NCBI RefSeq assembly: GCF_021440345.1
Contig: NZ_JAKCNS010000029.1
Span: 1 to 64,000, forward strand
DNA length: 64,000 nt
DNA from: Kluyvera intermedia
GTDB taxonomy: Bacteria > Pseudomonadota > Gammaproteobacteria > Enterobacterales > Enterobacteriaceae
Direction of reading: 5' to 3'
The translations under genes and the position numbers were made by a program. The notes below the pieces were generated by a model, which saw only the letters and a program-made list of their open reading frames with translations, was not told the DNA's origin and ran no database searches. Shown piece after piece: positions 8,550-20,266 of the stretch. Each line of letters begins with the position of its first letter. Position 1 is the stretch's first letter.

Positions 8550-10997
8550 TTACAGCTTCACCGGCTCAATATGCCAGATGTTCTCGGCATACTCCTGAAT
8601 CGTACGGTCCGAGGAGAAGTAGCCCATATTGGCGATGTTATGCATCGCTTTGTTGGTCCACTGCTCCGGCTCGCGGTACAGTTCATCCACCTTATCCTGG
8701 CAGTCCACATAGCTGCGGAAGTCGGCCAGCACCTGATAGTGGTCGCCAAAGTTAATCAGAGAATCCACCAAATCACGGTAGCGTCCCGGTTCGTTCGGAC
8801 TAAACGCACCGGTGGCGATTTGCGTCAGCACCTGGCGCAGCTCGGCATCCTGCTCGTAGTAATCACGCGGGCTGTAGCCCTTACGACGCAGCGCTTCCAC
8901 CTCCTCGGCGGTATTACCGAAGATAAAGAAGTTTTCCGCCCCGACGTGCTCCTGCATCTCGACGTTAGCGCCGTCCAGCGTACCAATCGTTAACGCCCCG
9001 TTGAGCGCAAACTTCATGTTACTGGTCCCGGACGCTTCGGTCCCCGCCAGCGAGATCTGTTCAGAAAGATCCGCCGCCGGGATGATCATCTGCGCCAGGC
9101 TCACGCTGTAGTTCGGGATAAAGACCACTTTCAGCTTGTCACCAATCTGCGGATCGTTATTGATAACGTTCGCCACATCGTTGATCAGATGAATAATATG
9201 CTTCGCCATGTAGTAGGCCGATGCGGCTTTACCAGCGAAGATATTGACCCTTGGCACCCAACTCTCGCTCGGATCGGCCTTAATGCGGTTATAGCGAGCA
9301 ATCACGTGCAGCACATTCATCAGCTGACGTTTGTACTCGTGGATACGCTTTATCTGCACGTCGAACAGCGCCGTTGGGTTCACCACCACGTTCAGATTCT
9401 GGGCAATAAAGTTCGCGAGGCGCTTTTTATTTTCCAGCTTGGCGTGATGCACTGCCTGATTAACCTTCGGATAATCAATATGCTGCTCCAGCTCGCTGAG
9501 CTGGCTGAGATCGGAGCGCCAGGTCTGGCCGATATTCTCGTCCAGCACGTTGGAGAGCGCCGGGTTCGCCAGCGCCAGCCAGCGACGCGGCGTCACGCCG
9601 TTAGTGACGTTGGTAAAGCGCATCGGGAAGATAGCGGCAAAGTCGGCAAACAGCGACTGCACCATCAAATTGGAGTGCAGCTCGGAAACGCCGTTCACCC
9701 TTTTACTCACCACTACCGCCAGCCACGCCATACGCACGCGACGGCCATTCGACTCGTCGATGATAGAAGTACGGCTCAGCAGGCCGGTATCATTCGGATA
9801 CTGCTCCTGCAGCGTCTTCAGGAAGTAGTCGTTAATCTCGAAGATAATCTGCAGGTGGCGCGGCAGGATTTTACCCAACATATCGACCGGCCAGGTCTCC
9901 AGCGCTTCACTCATCAACGTGTGGTTGGTGTAGGAGAAGACCTGACAAGCCACTGAGAAGGCCTCGTCCCAGCTAAACTTATGCTCATCAATCAGCAGGC
10001 GCATCAGCTCTGGAATCGACAGCACCGGGTGGGTGTCATTCAGGTGGATGGCTATTTTGTCCGCCAGGTTGGCATAGGTTTTATGCAACATGTAGTGGCG
10101 GCTTAAAATATCCTGCACCGTCGCCGATACCAGGAAGTACTCCTGACGCAGACGCAGTTCACGCCCGGAATAGGTCGAGTCGTCCGGATAAAGAACCCGC
10201 GACACGTTTTCCGAGTGGTTTTTATCTTCTACCGCGGCGAAGTAGTCGCCTTGGTTAAATTTACCGAGGTTGATTTCGCTACTGGCCTGCGCGTTCCACA
10301 AACGCAGCGTGTTGGTGGCGTCGGTGTCATAGCCCGGGATAATTTGATCGTAAGCAACCGCAAGGATCTCTTCCGTCTCCAGCCAGCGGCTGGTTTTCCC
10401 TTCCATCTGCACGCGGCCACCGAAGCGCACTTTGTAGCGCGTATTGTGGCGCGGGAATTCCCACGGGTTGCCGTATTCCAGCCAGTAATCTGGCGACTCT
10501 TTTTGACGGCCATCGACGATGTTTTGTTTGAACATGCCGTAGTCATAGCGGATACCGTAGCCGCGCCCCGGCAGCGCCAGGGTCGCCAGCGAGTCGAGGA
10601 AACAGGCCGCTAAGCGCCCTAAGCCGCCGTTACCCAGCCCGGGGTCATTCTCTTCGTCGATCAGCTCTTCCAGATCTAACCCCATCTCTTCCAGCGCGTT
10701 TTTGACATCTTCATACAAACCTAAAGATAACAGCGCGTTGGAGAGCGTGCGGCCAATCAAAAATTCCATCGACAGGTAGTAGACCTGCCGGGTTTCCTGG
10801 GAAAGCTGGGCGCGGTTGGAGCGCAACCAGCGCTCGACCAGGCGATCGCGCACGGCAAACAGCGTGGCGTTCAGCCATTCATGCTTGTTGGCGATAGCCG
10901 GATCTTTCCCAATGATAAACATCAGCTTATAGGCAATAGAATGCTTCAGTGCCTCAACGCTGAGGGTCGGTGATGCATAGGAAAATGGTGCATTCAT
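8550..10997 (-). CDS. glgP: GlgP, glycogen phosphorylase
   Basis: GlgP removes glucose-1-phosphate from the non-reducing ends of glycogen with inorganic phosphate. The 815-residue product has exactly the E. coli length and aligns throughout (GT35 family). The pyridoxal-phosphate lysine is Lys662 in [12 protein letters not shown]. It is the last gene of the glgB-X-C-A-P operon, starting 17 bases after the glgA stop codon, and is followed by a strong terminator. Confidence 0.98.
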   Translation of the reverse strand: MNAPFSYASPTLSVEALKHSIAYKLMFIIGKDPAIANKHEWLNATLFAVRDRLVERWLRSNRAQLSQETRQVYYLSMEFLIGRTLSNALLSLGLYEDVKNALEEMGLDLEELIDEENDPGLGNGGLGRLAACFLDSLATLALPGRGYGIRYDYGMFKQNIVDGRQKESPDYWLEYGNPWEFPRHNTRYKVRFGGRVQMEGKTSRWLETEEILAVAYDQIIPGYDTDATNTLRLWNAQASSEINLGKFNQGDYFAAVEDKNHSENVSRVLYPDDSTYSGRELRLRQEYFLVSATVQDILSRHYMLHKTYANLADKIAIHLNDTHPVLSIPELMRLLIDEHKFSWDEAFSVACQVFSYTNHTLMSEALETWPVDMLGKILPRHLQIIFEINDYFLKTLQEQYPNDTGLLSRTSIIDESNGRRVRMAWLAVVVSKRVNGVSELHSNLMVQSLFADFAAIFPMRFTNVTNGVTPRRWLALANPALSNVLDENIGQTWRSDLSQLSELEQHIDYPKVNQAVHHAKLENKKRLANFIAQNLNVVVNPTALFDVQIKRIHEYKRQLMNVLHVIARYNRIKADPSESWVPRVNIFAGKAASAYYMAKHIIHLINDVANVINNDPQIGDKLKVVFIPNYSVSLAQMIIPAADLSEQISLAGTEASGTSNMKFALNGALTIGTLDGANVEMQEHVGAENFFIFGNTAEEVEALRRKGYSPRDYYEQDAELRQVLTQIATGAFSPNEPGRYRDLVDSLINFGDHYQVLADFRSYVDCQDKVDELYREPEQWTNKAMHNIANMGYFSSDRTIQEYAENIWHIEPVKL

Positions 10998-11014
10998 AAC
11001 TAAGATCCCCGTAG

Positions 11015-12448
11015 TTAGATCAGGCGTTGATAAAGCTCACGATAAGAGTGCGCAGCAACCTGCCAGCTGAAATCCATATTCATCGCCTGGCGCTGAACGT
11101 AGCGCCAGAGCGAAGGACGAGACCATAATACGAAAGCACGACGAATGGCTCGTAGCAGCGACCAGGCGTTGCTGTCCTCGAAAACAAAACCGCTGGCAAT
11201 GCCATCGGCGAGGTTTTCCAGCGAGCTGTCCGCAACGGTATCTGCCAGGCCACCGGTACGGCGAACCAGCGGCAGCGTGCCGTATTTCAAGCCATACAGC
11301 TGCGTTAAGCCGCAAGGCTCAAAGCGGCTCGGCACCAGGATAACGTCGGCACCGCCGATAATGCGGTGCGAGAACGCTTCGTGATAGCCAATTTGTACGC
11401 CTACCTGCCCCGGATGTTCGGCGGCAGCGGCGAGGAAACCTTGTTGCAGAACCGGATCGCCCGCGCCCAACAGCGCCAGTTGGCCGCCCTGTTCAAGCAG
11501 GCCCGGCAGCGCCTCCAGCACCAGATCTAAACCTTTCTGGCTGGTCAGACGGCTGACCACCGCAAACAGCGGCGCGGTATCGCTCACCTTCAGCCCCATC
11601 GCCACCTGCAGCTGGCGTTTGTTCTCCGCCTTCTTCTCCAGCGTATCGCGGCTGTAGCTGGCGGGCAGCAGCAGATCCTTTTCCGGGCTCCAGACGTTGT
11701 CATCCACGCCGTTTAAGATCCCCGACAGGCGCCCTTCCCGATGGCGCTGGCGCAGCAGCCCTTCCATCCCGTAGGCAAACTGCGGTTCGGTAATTTCCCG
11801 CGCATAGGTTGGGCTCACCGCCGTAATGTGATCGGCGTAGTAAAGCCCGGCTTTCAGGAATGAAATTTGTCCATGGAACTCCAGCCCGTGCATGTTGAAG
11901 AATTCGCCCGGCAGCTGGATCTCATCCATATGGTGGCTATAGAACAGCCCCTGATACGCCAGATTGTGGACGGTAAAGACCGACTTCGCCGGGCGACCGC
12001 GGGCCGCCAGGTAAGCGGGAGCCAGCCCCGCGTGCCAGTCGTGGGCATGCACCACATCCGGACGCCAGAATGGATCTAATCCACAGGCCATTTCACTGCC
12101 CACCCAGCCTAGCAGCGCGAAGCGCTTCACGTTATCGGGATAAGCGTTCAGATTGGTGTCGTGATACGGACTCCCTGGGCGATCGTAGAGATGCGGCGCA
12201 TCAATCAGATAGATGCCGACCCCGTTGTAGTGGCCGAACAGCAGCGTAATGCGCCCGGCGAAAGTCTCGCGGCGGGCGACCACTTTGGCATCCGGGATCC
12301 CGCGACGGATGTCGGGGAACGCCGGTAGCAGTACGCGTGCATCGGTGCCTTCAGCAATTTGTGCTGCCGGTAGCGCGCCGATAACATCCGCAAGGCCGCC
12401 CGTTTTTAACAACGGGAACATCTCTGAACAAACATGTAGAACCTGCAT
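11015..12448 (-). CDS. glgA: GlgA, glycogen synthase (ADP-glucose dependent)
   Basis: GlgA extends alpha-1,4-glucan chains from ADP-glucose. The product is 477 residues from the ATG at 12448, the same as E. coli. The ADP-glucose-binding KTGGLAD lies near the N-terminus at residues 15-21, and the C-terminal [17 protein letters not shown] is the GT5 signature. Two ATG codons are adjacent. The upstream one (12451) overlaps the glgC TGA as ATGA but lies only two bases after the AGGAG ribosome site. The second has five bases of spacing and matches E. coli, so it is preferred. The coupling suggests translation linked to glgC. Confidence 0.97.
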   Translation of the reverse strand: MQVLHVCSEMFPLLKTGGLADVIGALPAAQIAEGTDARVLLPAFPDIRRGIPDAKVVARRETFAGRITLLFGHYNGVGIYLIDAPHLYDRPGSPYHDTNLNAYPDNVKRFALLGWVGSEMACGLDPFWRPDVVHAHDWHAGLAPAYLAARGRPAKSVFTVHNLAYQGLFYSHHMDEIQLPGEFFNMHGLEFHGQISFLKAGLYYADHITAVSPTYAREITEPQFAYGMEGLLRQRHREGRLSGILNGVDDNVWSPEKDLLLPASYSRDTLEKKAENKRQLQVAMGLKVSDTAPLFAVVSRLTSQKGLDLVLEALPGLLEQGGQLALLGAGDPVLQQGFLAAAAEHPGQVGVQIGYHEAFSHRIIGGADVILVPSRFEPCGLTQLYGLKYGTLPLVRRTGGLADTVADSSLENLADGIASGFVFEDSNAWSLLRAIRRAFVLWSRPSLWRYVQRQAMNMDFSWQVAAHSYRELYQRLI

Positions 12449-13743
12449 CATCGCTCCTGTTTATACCCCAACTGCCGCAGCATCTCGCGCGTGACCAGCA
12501 CGATCCCTTCTTCTGAACGGTAGAATCGACGCGTATCTTCTTCCACGTCTTCACCGATAACCATGCCTTCCGGGATCACGCAGGCCCTGTCGATAACGCA
12601 GCGGCGCAGGCGCGAGGAACGTCCAACCCAGACGTCTGGCAATAAGACTGCCGAATCAATGTTACAGAATGAATTCACACGTACGTGGGGGAACAGCACC
12701 GACTGCACCACCACCGAGCCTGAAATAATACAACCGCCGGACACCAGCGAGTTCAGCGTCATCCCGTGGCTGCCGGAGCGGTCCTGGACAAATTTCGCCG
12801 GTGGCAGAGACTCCATGTGCGTACGGATAGGCCAGTGCTGGTCGTACATATCCAGCTCAGGGGTCACGGACGCCAGATCGAGGTTCGCTTTCCAATAGGC
12901 TTCCAGCGTCCCCACGTCGCGCCAGTACGGTTCCGCATGCGGATCGGACTGTACGCAGGACAGCGGGAATGGATGTGCATAAGCCGCGCCAGCTTTGGTG
13001 ATTTTAGGAATTAAATCTTTGCCGAAATCGTGGCTGGAGTTTTCATCGCTATCATCCTGCTCCAGCAGTTCATAAAGGTAATCGGCATCAAAGACATAGA
13101 TACCCATGCTGGCGAGGGATTTGGTTGGATCACCCGGCATCGCCGGTGGATTTGTCGGTTTTTCCACGAAGTCGATAATCTTTTCGTTCTCATCGACCGC
13201 CATGACGCCAAATGCCGGTGCCTCTTCAATGGGCACCGGAATGCACGCCACGGTGCAGCGCGCGCCTTTTTCGACGTGGTCGATAAGCATGCGCGAGTAA
13301 TCTTGCTTGTAGATATGGTCGCCAGCCAGGATGACCACATACTCCGCTTTATAACGGCGGATAATATCGAGGTTCTGGGTCACCGCATCGGCGGTACCGC
13401 GATACCAGTTTTCACCGTGCATTCGCTGCTGCGCGGGCAGCAGATCGACGAATTCGTTCATCTCTTCGCTAAACAGAGACCAGCCGCGCTGAATGTGCTG
13501 TACCAGGGTATGCGATTGATATTGAGTGATAACGCCGATCCGTCGGATCCCAGAATTCAGACAGTTTGATAGCGCAAAGTCGATAATGCGGAATTTCCCG
13601 CCGAAATGGACCGCCGGTTTTGCCCGTTTATTGGTGAGATCCTTAAGCCGCGAACCGCGTCCGCCTGCCAGAATCAGGGCGACGGATTTAATAGGTAACT
13701 GGCGAGCCAGCATTAAGGGATCGTTTTTTTCTAGCCTAACCAT
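12448..13743 (-). CDS. glgC: GlgC, glucose-1-phosphate adenylyltransferase
   Basis: GlgC makes ADP-glucose from ATP and glucose-1-phosphate, the regulated first step of glycogen synthesis. The 431-residue product has the E. coli length. The pyrophosphorylase motif [11 protein letters not shown] lies near residue 24 and WYRGTADAV is conserved. The C-terminal part has the left-handed beta-helix character of the family. It sits between glgX (79-base gap) and glgA (overlapping stop and start). Confidence 0.98.
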   Translation of the reverse strand: MVRLEKNDPLMLARQLPIKSVALILAGGRGSRLKDLTNKRAKPAVHFGGKFRIIDFALSNCLNSGIRRIGVITQYQSHTLVQHIQRGWSLFSEEMNEFVDLLPAQQRMHGENWYRGTADAVTQNLDIIRRYKAEYVVILAGDHIYKQDYSRMLIDHVEKGARCTVACIPVPIEEAPAFGVMAVDENEKIIDFVEKPTNPPAMPGDPTKSLASMGIYVFDADYLYELLEQDDSDENSSHDFGKDLIPKITKAGAAYAHPFPLSCVQSDPHAEPYWRDVGTLEAYWKANLDLASVTPELDMYDQHWPIRTHMESLPPAKFVQDRSGSHGMTLNSLVSGGCIISGSVVVQSVLFPHVRVNSFCNIDSAVLLPDVWVGRSSRLRRCVIDRACVIPEGMVIGEDVEEDTRRFYRSEEGIVLVTREMLRQLGYKQER

Positions 13744-13822
13744 GATTAACTCCTTTTGTTGCTCGTCCTTCCGGGTAATAGGGTTTCCCAGCGATACCGC
13801 CGGGTTCCGGGTAATTCAGAGA

Positions 13823-15799
13823 CTATGACCTTTGAAATACGCACACTCCGTGCGCGGGCCCATGCCAGACATCCATGATCGCCGGGTTAGCATCCCCGGC
13901 GAAGGGGGAAACGGCGCGCCATTCCCCCACGGGTAACGTTAGACTTGCCACGTCTTGTGTTGCATTTATCGTCATCAGCCACTGATGGGAAAGCAGGATT
14001 TGCATCTGATGCACGCCGTGCTGCCACTCATCTGCGCTGAGCGGCTGTCCATCCCGATTGAGCCACTGCACGTTGCCGTCGCCCTCCTGCCACCACTCAT
14101 CGCGGGTTAAGGCCGGGATCTGCTGTCGCAGGTGAATTAAGGCGGCGGTAAACTCCGTCAGCCCATCATCCGCGTTTTCCCAATCAAGCCAGGTCAAAGC
14201 ATTGTCCTGGCAGTAGGCATTGTTATTCCCCTGCTGGCTGTGGCCGTGTTCATCCCCGGCCAGCAGCATTGGCGTCCCCTGCGATAACAGCATCGTGGTC
14301 AGCAGCGCCTGAACGCTGGCCTGCCGACGCGCCATCACCTCAGGATCCGCGTCTAATCCTTCTATACCATGATTATTGCTATGGTTATTGCTCGTGCCGT
14401 CGCGGTTTTCTTCCCCGTTCGCCTCATTGTGCTTTTCGTTAAAACTGACACAATCGCGCAGCGTGAAACCGTCGTGCGCCGTCACCAGATTGATAGCCGC
14501 GCTGGGGCGGCGATCCTGGTGCTGAAAAACATCACTTGAGGCGGCGAAACGTTGGGCAAACTCACCCAGCGAAAGCGACTCCTCAAGCCAAAAACGACGC
14601 ACCGCATCGCGGAAATGGTCGTTCCACTCGCGAAACGGTGGTGGGAAATTCCCCACCTGATAGCCGCCGTCGCCAATATCCCACGGCTCCGCAATCAGCT
14701 TCACCTCAGAGAGCACCGGGTCTTGATGAATGGCGTTAAACAGCGGCGCATCCTGGCGATAGCCCGGCGTCCGGCCCATCACCGACGCTAAATCAAAGCG
14801 AAAACCATCAACATGGCACACGTCGACCCAGAACCGCAGGCACTGGCGGGCATATTCCACGACGCCCGGATGGCTGAGATTTAGCGTGTTACCGCAGCCG
14901 GTCCAGTTGTGATAGTCGCCGTCGTCTCTTAACCAATAATAGCTACGGTTATCGATCCCTCGCAGCGAGAAGGTCTGACAGTTGAGATCCAACTCGGCGC
15001 TGTGGTTTAACACCACGTCGAGGATCACCTCGATGCCGGCTTTATGCAGCGCTTTCACCGCATCGCGAAACTCATCCAGCGCCCGTTCAGGCTGGCAGGC
15101 ATAACGCGGCGCCAGCGCAAACATCGCCAGCGGGTTGTAGCCCCAGTAATTTTTCAGGCACATCTCCTGCAGGCGCGGCTCGTTGGCAAAATGCGCCACC
15201 GGCAGCAGCTCCAGCGCGCTGATCCCCAATCGCTTGAAATACGCAATCATCAGCGGATGGCTCAGCGCCTTATAGGTGCCGCGAATCGCTTCCGGCAATC
15301 CCGGATGGAGATAGGTCAGCCCTTTCACGTGCGCTTCGTAGATAACGGTTTTGCCCCACGGCGTGCGCGGTGCCGCGTCGTCCTGCCAGTCGTAGGTCAG
15401 ATCTACGACTACTGATTTCGGCGCAATCTCCGCAGTATCGCGGCTGTCCGGCGCATCGAAGCCGCCATGAAAGCGCGGATCGTCGTTCGGATCGCCTTCC
15501 GCGCGGAAACAGCACGGATCGAGCAGCAGCTTTGCCGGGTTAAAGCGGTGGCCCTGCTGCGGATCCCACGGGCCATGCACCCGATAACCGTAGCGCAAAC
15601 CGGGACGCGCCTGCGGCAAATAGCCGTGCCAGATATCGCCGCTGCGCGCGGGTAAGTCATAGCGCAACTCGTTGCCCTGCGCGTCAAACACGCAGAGCTC
15701 TACCCGCTGCGCGTGCGCTGAAAAGAGGGTGAAGTTCACGCCCTCGCCGTCGAAGCTGGCGCCCAGCGGCGCGGGTTTCCCTGCTGCGAGCTGGCCCAT
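13823..15799 (-). CDS. glgX: GlgX, glycogen debranching enzyme
   Basis: GlgX hydrolyses alpha-1,6 branches of glycogen trimmed by phosphorylase. The product is 658 residues from the ATG at 15799, one more than E. coli. It has an N-terminal CBM48 domain and a GH13 barrel with the nucleophile in VDGFRFDLA and the acid/base in LIAEPWD. A TTG two codons upstream is possible. The ATG is preferred because AAGGGG lies seven bases ahead and MGQLAAGKP matches E. coli MTQLAIGKP. It begins two bases after the glgB stop codon. Confidence 0.97.
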   Translation of the reverse strand: MGQLAAGKPAPLGASFDGEGVNFTLFSAHAQRVELCVFDAQGNELRYDLPARSGDIWHGYLPQARPGLRYGYRVHGPWDPQQGHRFNPAKLLLDPCCFRAEGDPNDDPRFHGGFDAPDSRDTAEIAPKSVVVDLTYDWQDDAAPRTPWGKTVIYEAHVKGLTYLHPGLPEAIRGTYKALSHPLMIAYFKRLGISALELLPVAHFANEPRLQEMCLKNYWGYNPLAMFALAPRYACQPERALDEFRDAVKALHKAGIEVILDVVLNHSAELDLNCQTFSLRGIDNRSYYWLRDDGDYHNWTGCGNTLNLSHPGVVEYARQCLRFWVDVCHVDGFRFDLASVMGRTPGYRQDAPLFNAIHQDPVLSEVKLIAEPWDIGDGGYQVGNFPPPFREWNDHFRDAVRRFWLEESLSLGEFAQRFAASSDVFQHQDRRPSAAINLVTAHDGFTLRDCVSFNEKHNEANGEENRDGTSNNHSNNHGIEGLDADPEVMARRQASVQALLTTMLLSQGTPMLLAGDEHGHSQQGNNNAYCQDNALTWLDWENADDGLTEFTAALIHLRQQIPALTRDEWWQEGDGNVQWLNRDGQPLSADEWQHGVHQMQILLSHQWLMTINATQDVASLTLPVGEWRAVSPFAGDANPAIMDVWHGPAHGVCVFQRS

Positions 15800-15801
15800 T
15801 A

Positions 15802-17988
15802 TCAATCCCCTTCCCGTACCAACCAGAGAGTCGACAGCGGCGGCAGCGTCAGGCTCAGCGACTGTGCGCGACCGTGGCTTTCAATCATGTCGCTACGCAC
15901 TTCGCCACCGTTGCCGGCGTTGCTGCCGTGGTAGTGCCCGGAGTCGGTGTTGAGCACTTCGCGCCAGCGGCCCGGCTGATTGATCCCAAAGCGATAATCA
16001 TGGCGTGGGACCGGCGTAAAGTTGCTGACCACGATGATTTCGTTGCCCTCTTTGTCGCGGCGGACAAAGGCAAACACCGAGCGGGCGCTATCATCAACCA
16101 CCAGCCATTCAAAACCGTACGGATCGAAGTCCAGCTCGTGCATGGCTTTATGGTGGCGATAGGTCAGGTTGAGGTCGCGTACCAGACGCTGAACCCCGTT
16201 ATGCCAGTTATCGCCGCCCTCCAGCAGATGCCAGTCGAGGCTGCCGTCAAAGTTCCACTCGCGGCCCTGGGCAAACTCATCGCCCATAAACAGCAGCTTT
16301 TTCCCCGGGAAGGCAAACATCCAGCCGTAGTAGGCGCGCAGGTTGGCAAATTTCTGCCACGCATCGCCCGGCATACGGTCCAGAATCGATTTCTTACCGT
16401 GAACCACTTCGTCATGCGACAGCGGCAACACGAAGTTCTCCGTGTGGTTGTACAGCATGCCGAAGGTCATTTTGTCGTGATGGTACTGACGGTGAACCGG
16501 GTCGAGCTTCATGTAGTCCAGGGTGTCGTGCATCCAGCCCAGGTTCCACTTAAACCAAAAGCCCAGGCCGCCCATATCCGCAGGGCGCGACACACCGGCA
16601 AAGTCCGTTGACTCTTCCGCCATCGTTACCGCACCCGGCACCTGCTCGCCCAGCACCCGGTTGGTATTACGGAGGAATTCGATAGCCTCGAGGTTTTCGC
16701 GCCCGCCGAATTCGTTCGGAATCCACTCCCCCTCTTTACGAGAGTAGTCGCGGTAAATCATCGATGCCACAGCATCCACGCGCAGCGCGTCAATGCCAAA
16801 GCGCTCCACCCAATACAGGGCATTACTGACCAGGAAGTTACTCACTTCGCGGCGGCCGTAGTTATAAATCAGGGTATTCCAGTCCTGGTGGTAGCCTTCG
16901 CGCGGATCGCTGTGCTCGTACAGGTTGGTGCCGTCAAATTCAGCCAGCGCGAAATCATCCGACGGGAAGTGACCGGGCACCCAGTCGAGAATGATGTTCA
17001 AACCAGCGGCGTGTGCGGCATTGATGAAATAGCGGAAATCTTCGCGGGTACCGAAGCGGCGGGTCGGCGCGAACAGACCCGTTGGCTGATAGCCCCAACT
17101 GCCATCGAACGGATGCTCGTTAATCGGCAGCAGTTCCAGATGGGTAAAGCCCATCCATTTAGCGTACGGCACCAGCTCGTCGGCCAGCTCGCGATAGCTC
17201 AGCCAGAAGTTGTTGTCGGTATGACGACGCCAGGAACCCAGATGCACTTCGTAGATAGAGATAGGCGCATCAAACTGGTTGGCTTTTTTGCGTTCTTCGC
17301 TCTGTTCAACCTTAGGCGGCAGGCCGCAAATCAACGAGGCCGTGTCCGGGCGCATTTGCGCTTCAAAGGCGTACGGGTCAGCCTTCACCCGCAGCGCACC
17401 GTTGGCGTCGATCATCTCGAATTTATACAACTGACCGTTGTGCGCACCGGGAATAAACAGCTCCCAGATCCCTGATTCCCGACGCAGGCGCATCGGATGG
17501 CGGCGACCATCCCAGTAGTTGAACTGACCCACCACGGAGACCCGACGCGCGTTGGGTGCCCAGACGGCAAAGCGCGTCCCGGTTACGCCGTCCATAGTAT
17601 CCGCATGCGCGCCCAGCGTTTCATATGGGCGTAAATGGGTCCCTTCAGACAGCAGCCATGCGTCCATTTCCTGGAGCAATGGGCCAAAACTGTAGGGATC
17701 GTCAATCAGGTTCTGCTGGCCATGCCAGACAACAGCTAATTGATAACGGAAGAAATTTTTACGTCGCGGCAGAATGCCACAAAAGAAACCTCGTGCGTCT
17801 ACGCACTCCAGTTTGCCAACTTTATGTCCGGTTTTAGGTTCAATCACCCAAACGTCGGTCGCGTCGGGCAGCAATGCCCGGACTTCCAGTCCCGATTCCG
17901 TTCGGTGCATCCCTAATACGGAGAAAGGATCCGCAAAATGGCCTGCAATTAGCGCGTTAATCACGTCTCTATCAATACGATCGGACAT
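15802..17988 (-). CDS. glgB: GlgB, 1,4-alpha-glucan branching enzyme
   Basis: GlgB cuts alpha-1,4 chains and re-attaches them as alpha-1,6 branches. The 728-residue product has the E. coli length and is very similar. Two N-terminal CBM48-like regions precede the GH13 barrel. The nucleophile Asp405 lies in [11 protein letters not shown] and the acid Glu458 in TMAEESTDF, numbered by the gap-free E. coli alignment. It is the first gene of the glycogen operon. The 215 bases between its start and the asd terminator should hold the operon promoter, but no clear promoter was assigned. Confidence 0.98.
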   Translation of the reverse strand: MSDRIDRDVINALIAGHFADPFSVLGMHRTESGLEVRALLPDATDVWVIEPKTGHKVGKLECVDARGFFCGILPRRKNFFRYQLAVVWHGQQNLIDDPYSFGPLLQEMDAWLLSEGTHLRPYETLGAHADTMDGVTGTRFAVWAPNARRVSVVGQFNYWDGRRHPMRLRRESGIWELFIPGAHNGQLYKFEMIDANGALRVKADPYAFEAQMRPDTASLICGLPPKVEQSEERKKANQFDAPISIYEVHLGSWRRHTDNNFWLSYRELADELVPYAKWMGFTHLELLPINEHPFDGSWGYQPTGLFAPTRRFGTREDFRYFINAAHAAGLNIILDWVPGHFPSDDFALAEFDGTNLYEHSDPREGYHQDWNTLIYNYGRREVSNFLVSNALYWVERFGIDALRVDAVASMIYRDYSRKEGEWIPNEFGGRENLEAIEFLRNTNRVLGEQVPGAVTMAEESTDFAGVSRPADMGGLGFWFKWNLGWMHDTLDYMKLDPVHRQYHHDKMTFGMLYNHTENFVLPLSHDEVVHGKKSILDRMPGDAWQKFANLRAYYGWMFAFPGKKLLFMGDEFAQGREWNFDGSLDWHLLEGGDNWHNGVQRLVRDLNLTYRHHKAMHELDFDPYGFEWLVVDDSARSVFAFVRRDKEGNEIIVVSNFTPVPRHDYRFGINQPGRWREVLNTDSGHYHGSNAGNGGEVRSDMIESHGRAQSLSLTLPPLSTLWLVREGD

Positions 17989-18203
17989 GTTTCATTATCC
18001 TTTGTTTTTGTATCGCCTCAATCCAATGTAAATGGCGACATTTGTGACCCGAACGGTGCAGCACAAAGAAGAGTGCTTTCTCAGCTCCATTCAACCTTCA
18101 GTCAAGGCGATAGACCCTGATTAAAGCATAGCCAACGCTTTACCTGACTCCTGATAGAAAATTAAACATATCTGCGTTTTACTCCTTGTATTACGCAAAA
18201 AAA

Positions 18204-18223
18204 AGGGGTGAATCGCCACCCCT
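18204..18223 (-). terminator. Rho-independent terminator of asd
   Basis: aggggtg (18204-18210) and cacccct (18217-18223) form a stem with a 6-base loop. On the minus strand it is followed by eight T residues. It lies 17 bases past the asd stop codon. Confidence 0.88.
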
Positions 18224-18240
18224 CATCAATGAACAAATGT

Positions 18241-19347
18241 TTACGCCAGCTGGCGCAACATGCGGCGCAGCGGCTCGGCGGCGCCCCACAGAAGCTGGTC
18301 GCCGACGGTGAAGGCAGACAGATACTCCGGCCCCATGTTCAGCTTACGCAGACGCCCAACTGGCGTAGTCAGCGTACCGGTGACGGCCGCAGGGGTTAAC
18401 TCACGCATGGTGATTTCACGGTCGTTTGGAATCACTTTCGCCCACGGGTTATGCGCCGCCAGCAATTCCTCTACAGAGCTTATGGAAATATCTTTTTTCA
18501 ATTTCAGGGTGAATGCCTGGCTGTGGCAACGCAGCGCGCCGACGCGCACGCACAGGCCATCAACCGGGATAACCGAGGAGGTCGCAAGAATTTTGTTGGT
18601 CTCAGCCTGGCCTTTCCACTCTTCGCGGCTCTGGCCGTTATCGAGCTGTTTGTCGATCCACGGAATCAGGCTGCCTGCCAGCGGAACGCCAAAGTTATCT
18701 ACCGCCAGGTCACCACTACGGGTCAGGGTAGTCACTTTACGTTCGATCTCGAGGATGGCGGAAGCCGGGTCTGCCAGCTCGCTGGCGACGTGTTGATGCA
18801 GTTGGCCCATCTGGGTCAGCAGTTCACGCATATGACGCGCGCCGCCGCCGGAAGCGGCCTGATAGGTGGCGACAGAAGCCCACTCAACCAGGTCATTGGC
18901 GAACAGACCGCCCAGAGACATCAGCATCAGGCTGACGGTACAGTTGCCGCCGACAAAGGTTTTCACGCCGTTGTTCAGACCGTCGGTGATCACCTGCTGG
19001 TTAACCGGGTCGAGAATGATAATGGCGTCATCTTTCATGCGCAGCGAAGAGGCCGCGTCAATCCAGTAGCCCTGCCAGCCGCTTTCACGAAGCTTCGGAT
19101 AGATTTCGTTGGTATAATCTCCGCCCTGACAGGTGACGATAATGTCGAGCGCCTTCAGCGCTTCAAGATCGAAAGCATCCTGAAGCGTACCTCCAGTGCT
19201 GCCGCCAAACGTTGGCGCAGCTTGGCCTAACTGAGAGGTAGAGAAGAAGACCGGGCGAATGGCGTCAAAATCGCGCTCTTCCACCATGCGTTGCATGAGT
19301 ACAGAGCCGACCATCCCGCGCCAGCCGATAAAACCAACATTTTTCAT
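18241..19347 (-). CDS. asd: Asd, aspartate-beta-semialdehyde dehydrogenase
   Basis: Asd reduces aspartyl-beta-phosphate to aspartate semialdehyde with NADPH. This is the branch point to lysine/diaminopimelate, methionine and threonine, and the gene is essential for peptidoglycan precursor supply. The product is 368 residues, one more than E. coli because of one extra residue in [11 protein letters not shown]. The catalytic cysteine is Cys136 in FVGGNCTVS, and the N-terminal GWRGMVGS binds NADPH. It is monocistronic, with its own strong terminator, and divergent from yhgN. Confidence 0.98.
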   Translation of the reverse strand: MKNVGFIGWRGMVGSVLMQRMVEERDFDAIRPVFFSTSQLGQAAPTFGGSTGGTLQDAFDLEALKALDIIVTCQGGDYTNEIYPKLRESGWQGYWIDAASSLRMKDDAIIILDPVNQQVITDGLNNGVKTFVGGNCTVSLMLMSLGGLFANDLVEWASVATYQAASGGGARHMRELLTQMGQLHQHVASELADPASAILEIERKVTTLTRSGDLAVDNFGVPLAGSLIPWIDKQLDNGQSREEWKGQAETNKILATSSVIPVDGLCVRVGALRCHSQAFTLKLKKDISISSVEELLAAHNPWAKVIPNDREITMRELTPAAVTGTLTTPVGRLRKLNMGPEYLSAFTVGDQLLWGAAEPLRRMLRQLA

Positions 19348-19581
19348 AGCGTATTTTCCTGCAGATATGTGTGCTGTTTATGCTTGCCAGTCCCACTGGC
19401 CATCCCATCACATTACAAAAAGCAGCTAAAGTCGCAAGTGAAATTAATCAATGATTGCAGAGCAATCAGAAATGCAACTTATTCCCCCGACCCTGGGGGC
19501 CACATTTACCCTCGTCAGAATCCATGGCTTGGGTGATGCGTAAAGCAGAAAGTCCTTAACGATTATCAGGGAATATGAGTG

Positions 19582-20175
19582 ATGAGTGAAATCTTTTCCG
19601 CCGCAGTTTTATTGATCCTGATTATGGATCCACTGGGAAACTTACCCATTTTTATGTCGGTGCTAAAACACACGGAGCCCAAGCGCCGCAAGGCGATCAT
19701 GATACGTGAGCTTTTAATCGCACTGCTGATAATGCTCATTTTCTTGTTCGCCGGTGAAAAAATTCTCGCCTTCCTGAACCTGAGCGCAGAGACCGTTTCT
19801 ATCTCCGGCGGGATTATTTTGTTCCTGATTGCCATCAAGATGATTTTCCCTAGCGCCGAGGGCGGCAGCAATGGTTTACCCGCGGGTGAAGAGCCATTTA
19901 TTGTACCGCTGGCGATTCCTCTGGTAGCCGGGCCATCACTGTTAGCGACGCTGATGCTGCTTTCGCACCAGTATCCCAATAACCTGTCGCATCTGGTGAT
20001 TGCGCTGCTGATTGCCTGGGGCGGTACGGTGGTCATTCTGCTGCAATCGTCGCTATTCCTGCGCCTGCTGGGCGAGAAAGGCGTCAACGCCTTAGAACGT
20101 CTGATGGGGTTGATTCTGGTGATGATGGCCACCCAGATGTTCCTGGACGGTATTCGGGCGTGGATGAAAGGATAG
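19582..20175 (+). CDS. yhgN: YhgN, MarC-family inner-membrane protein
   Basis: This is a small polytopic membrane protein of the MarC family (UPF0056); its function is not established. The product is 197 residues from the ATG at 19582, the E. coli length. It has about six hydrophobic segments and the conserved MDPLGNLPIF and FIVPLAIPLVAGP motifs. A GTG one codon upstream is also possible, but the ATG has better spacing from AGGGA. It is divergent from asd across 234 bases. Confidence 0.93.
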   Translation: MSEIFSAAVLLILIMDPLGNLPIFMSVLKHTEPKRRKAIMIRELLIALLIMLIFLFAGEKILAFLNLSAETVSISGGIILFLIAIKMIFPSAEGGSNGLPAGEEPFIVPLAIPLVAGPSLLATLMLLSHQYPNNLSHLVIALLIAWGGTVVILLQSSLFLRLLGEKGVNALERLMGLILVMMATQMFLDGIRAWMKG

Positions 20176-20187
20176 CCGTAGAAACAA

Positions 20188-20222
20188 TTCGCCCGGGCGT
20201 CACTGACGTGAGCCCGGGCGAA
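20188..20222. terminator. Hairpin terminator between convergent yhgN and gntU
   Basis: ttcgcccgggc (20188-20198) pairs exactly with gcccgggcgaa (20212-20222). The stem is extended by tcac/gtga around a 4-base loop. The right tail is aaaattt. It is a very stable GC-rich stem in REP-like style serving both convergent genes. Confidence 0.7.
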
Positions 20223-20266
20223 AATTTAGCAAACCCAGCGGCACTGCGCCGGGTTAGGTACAAGCA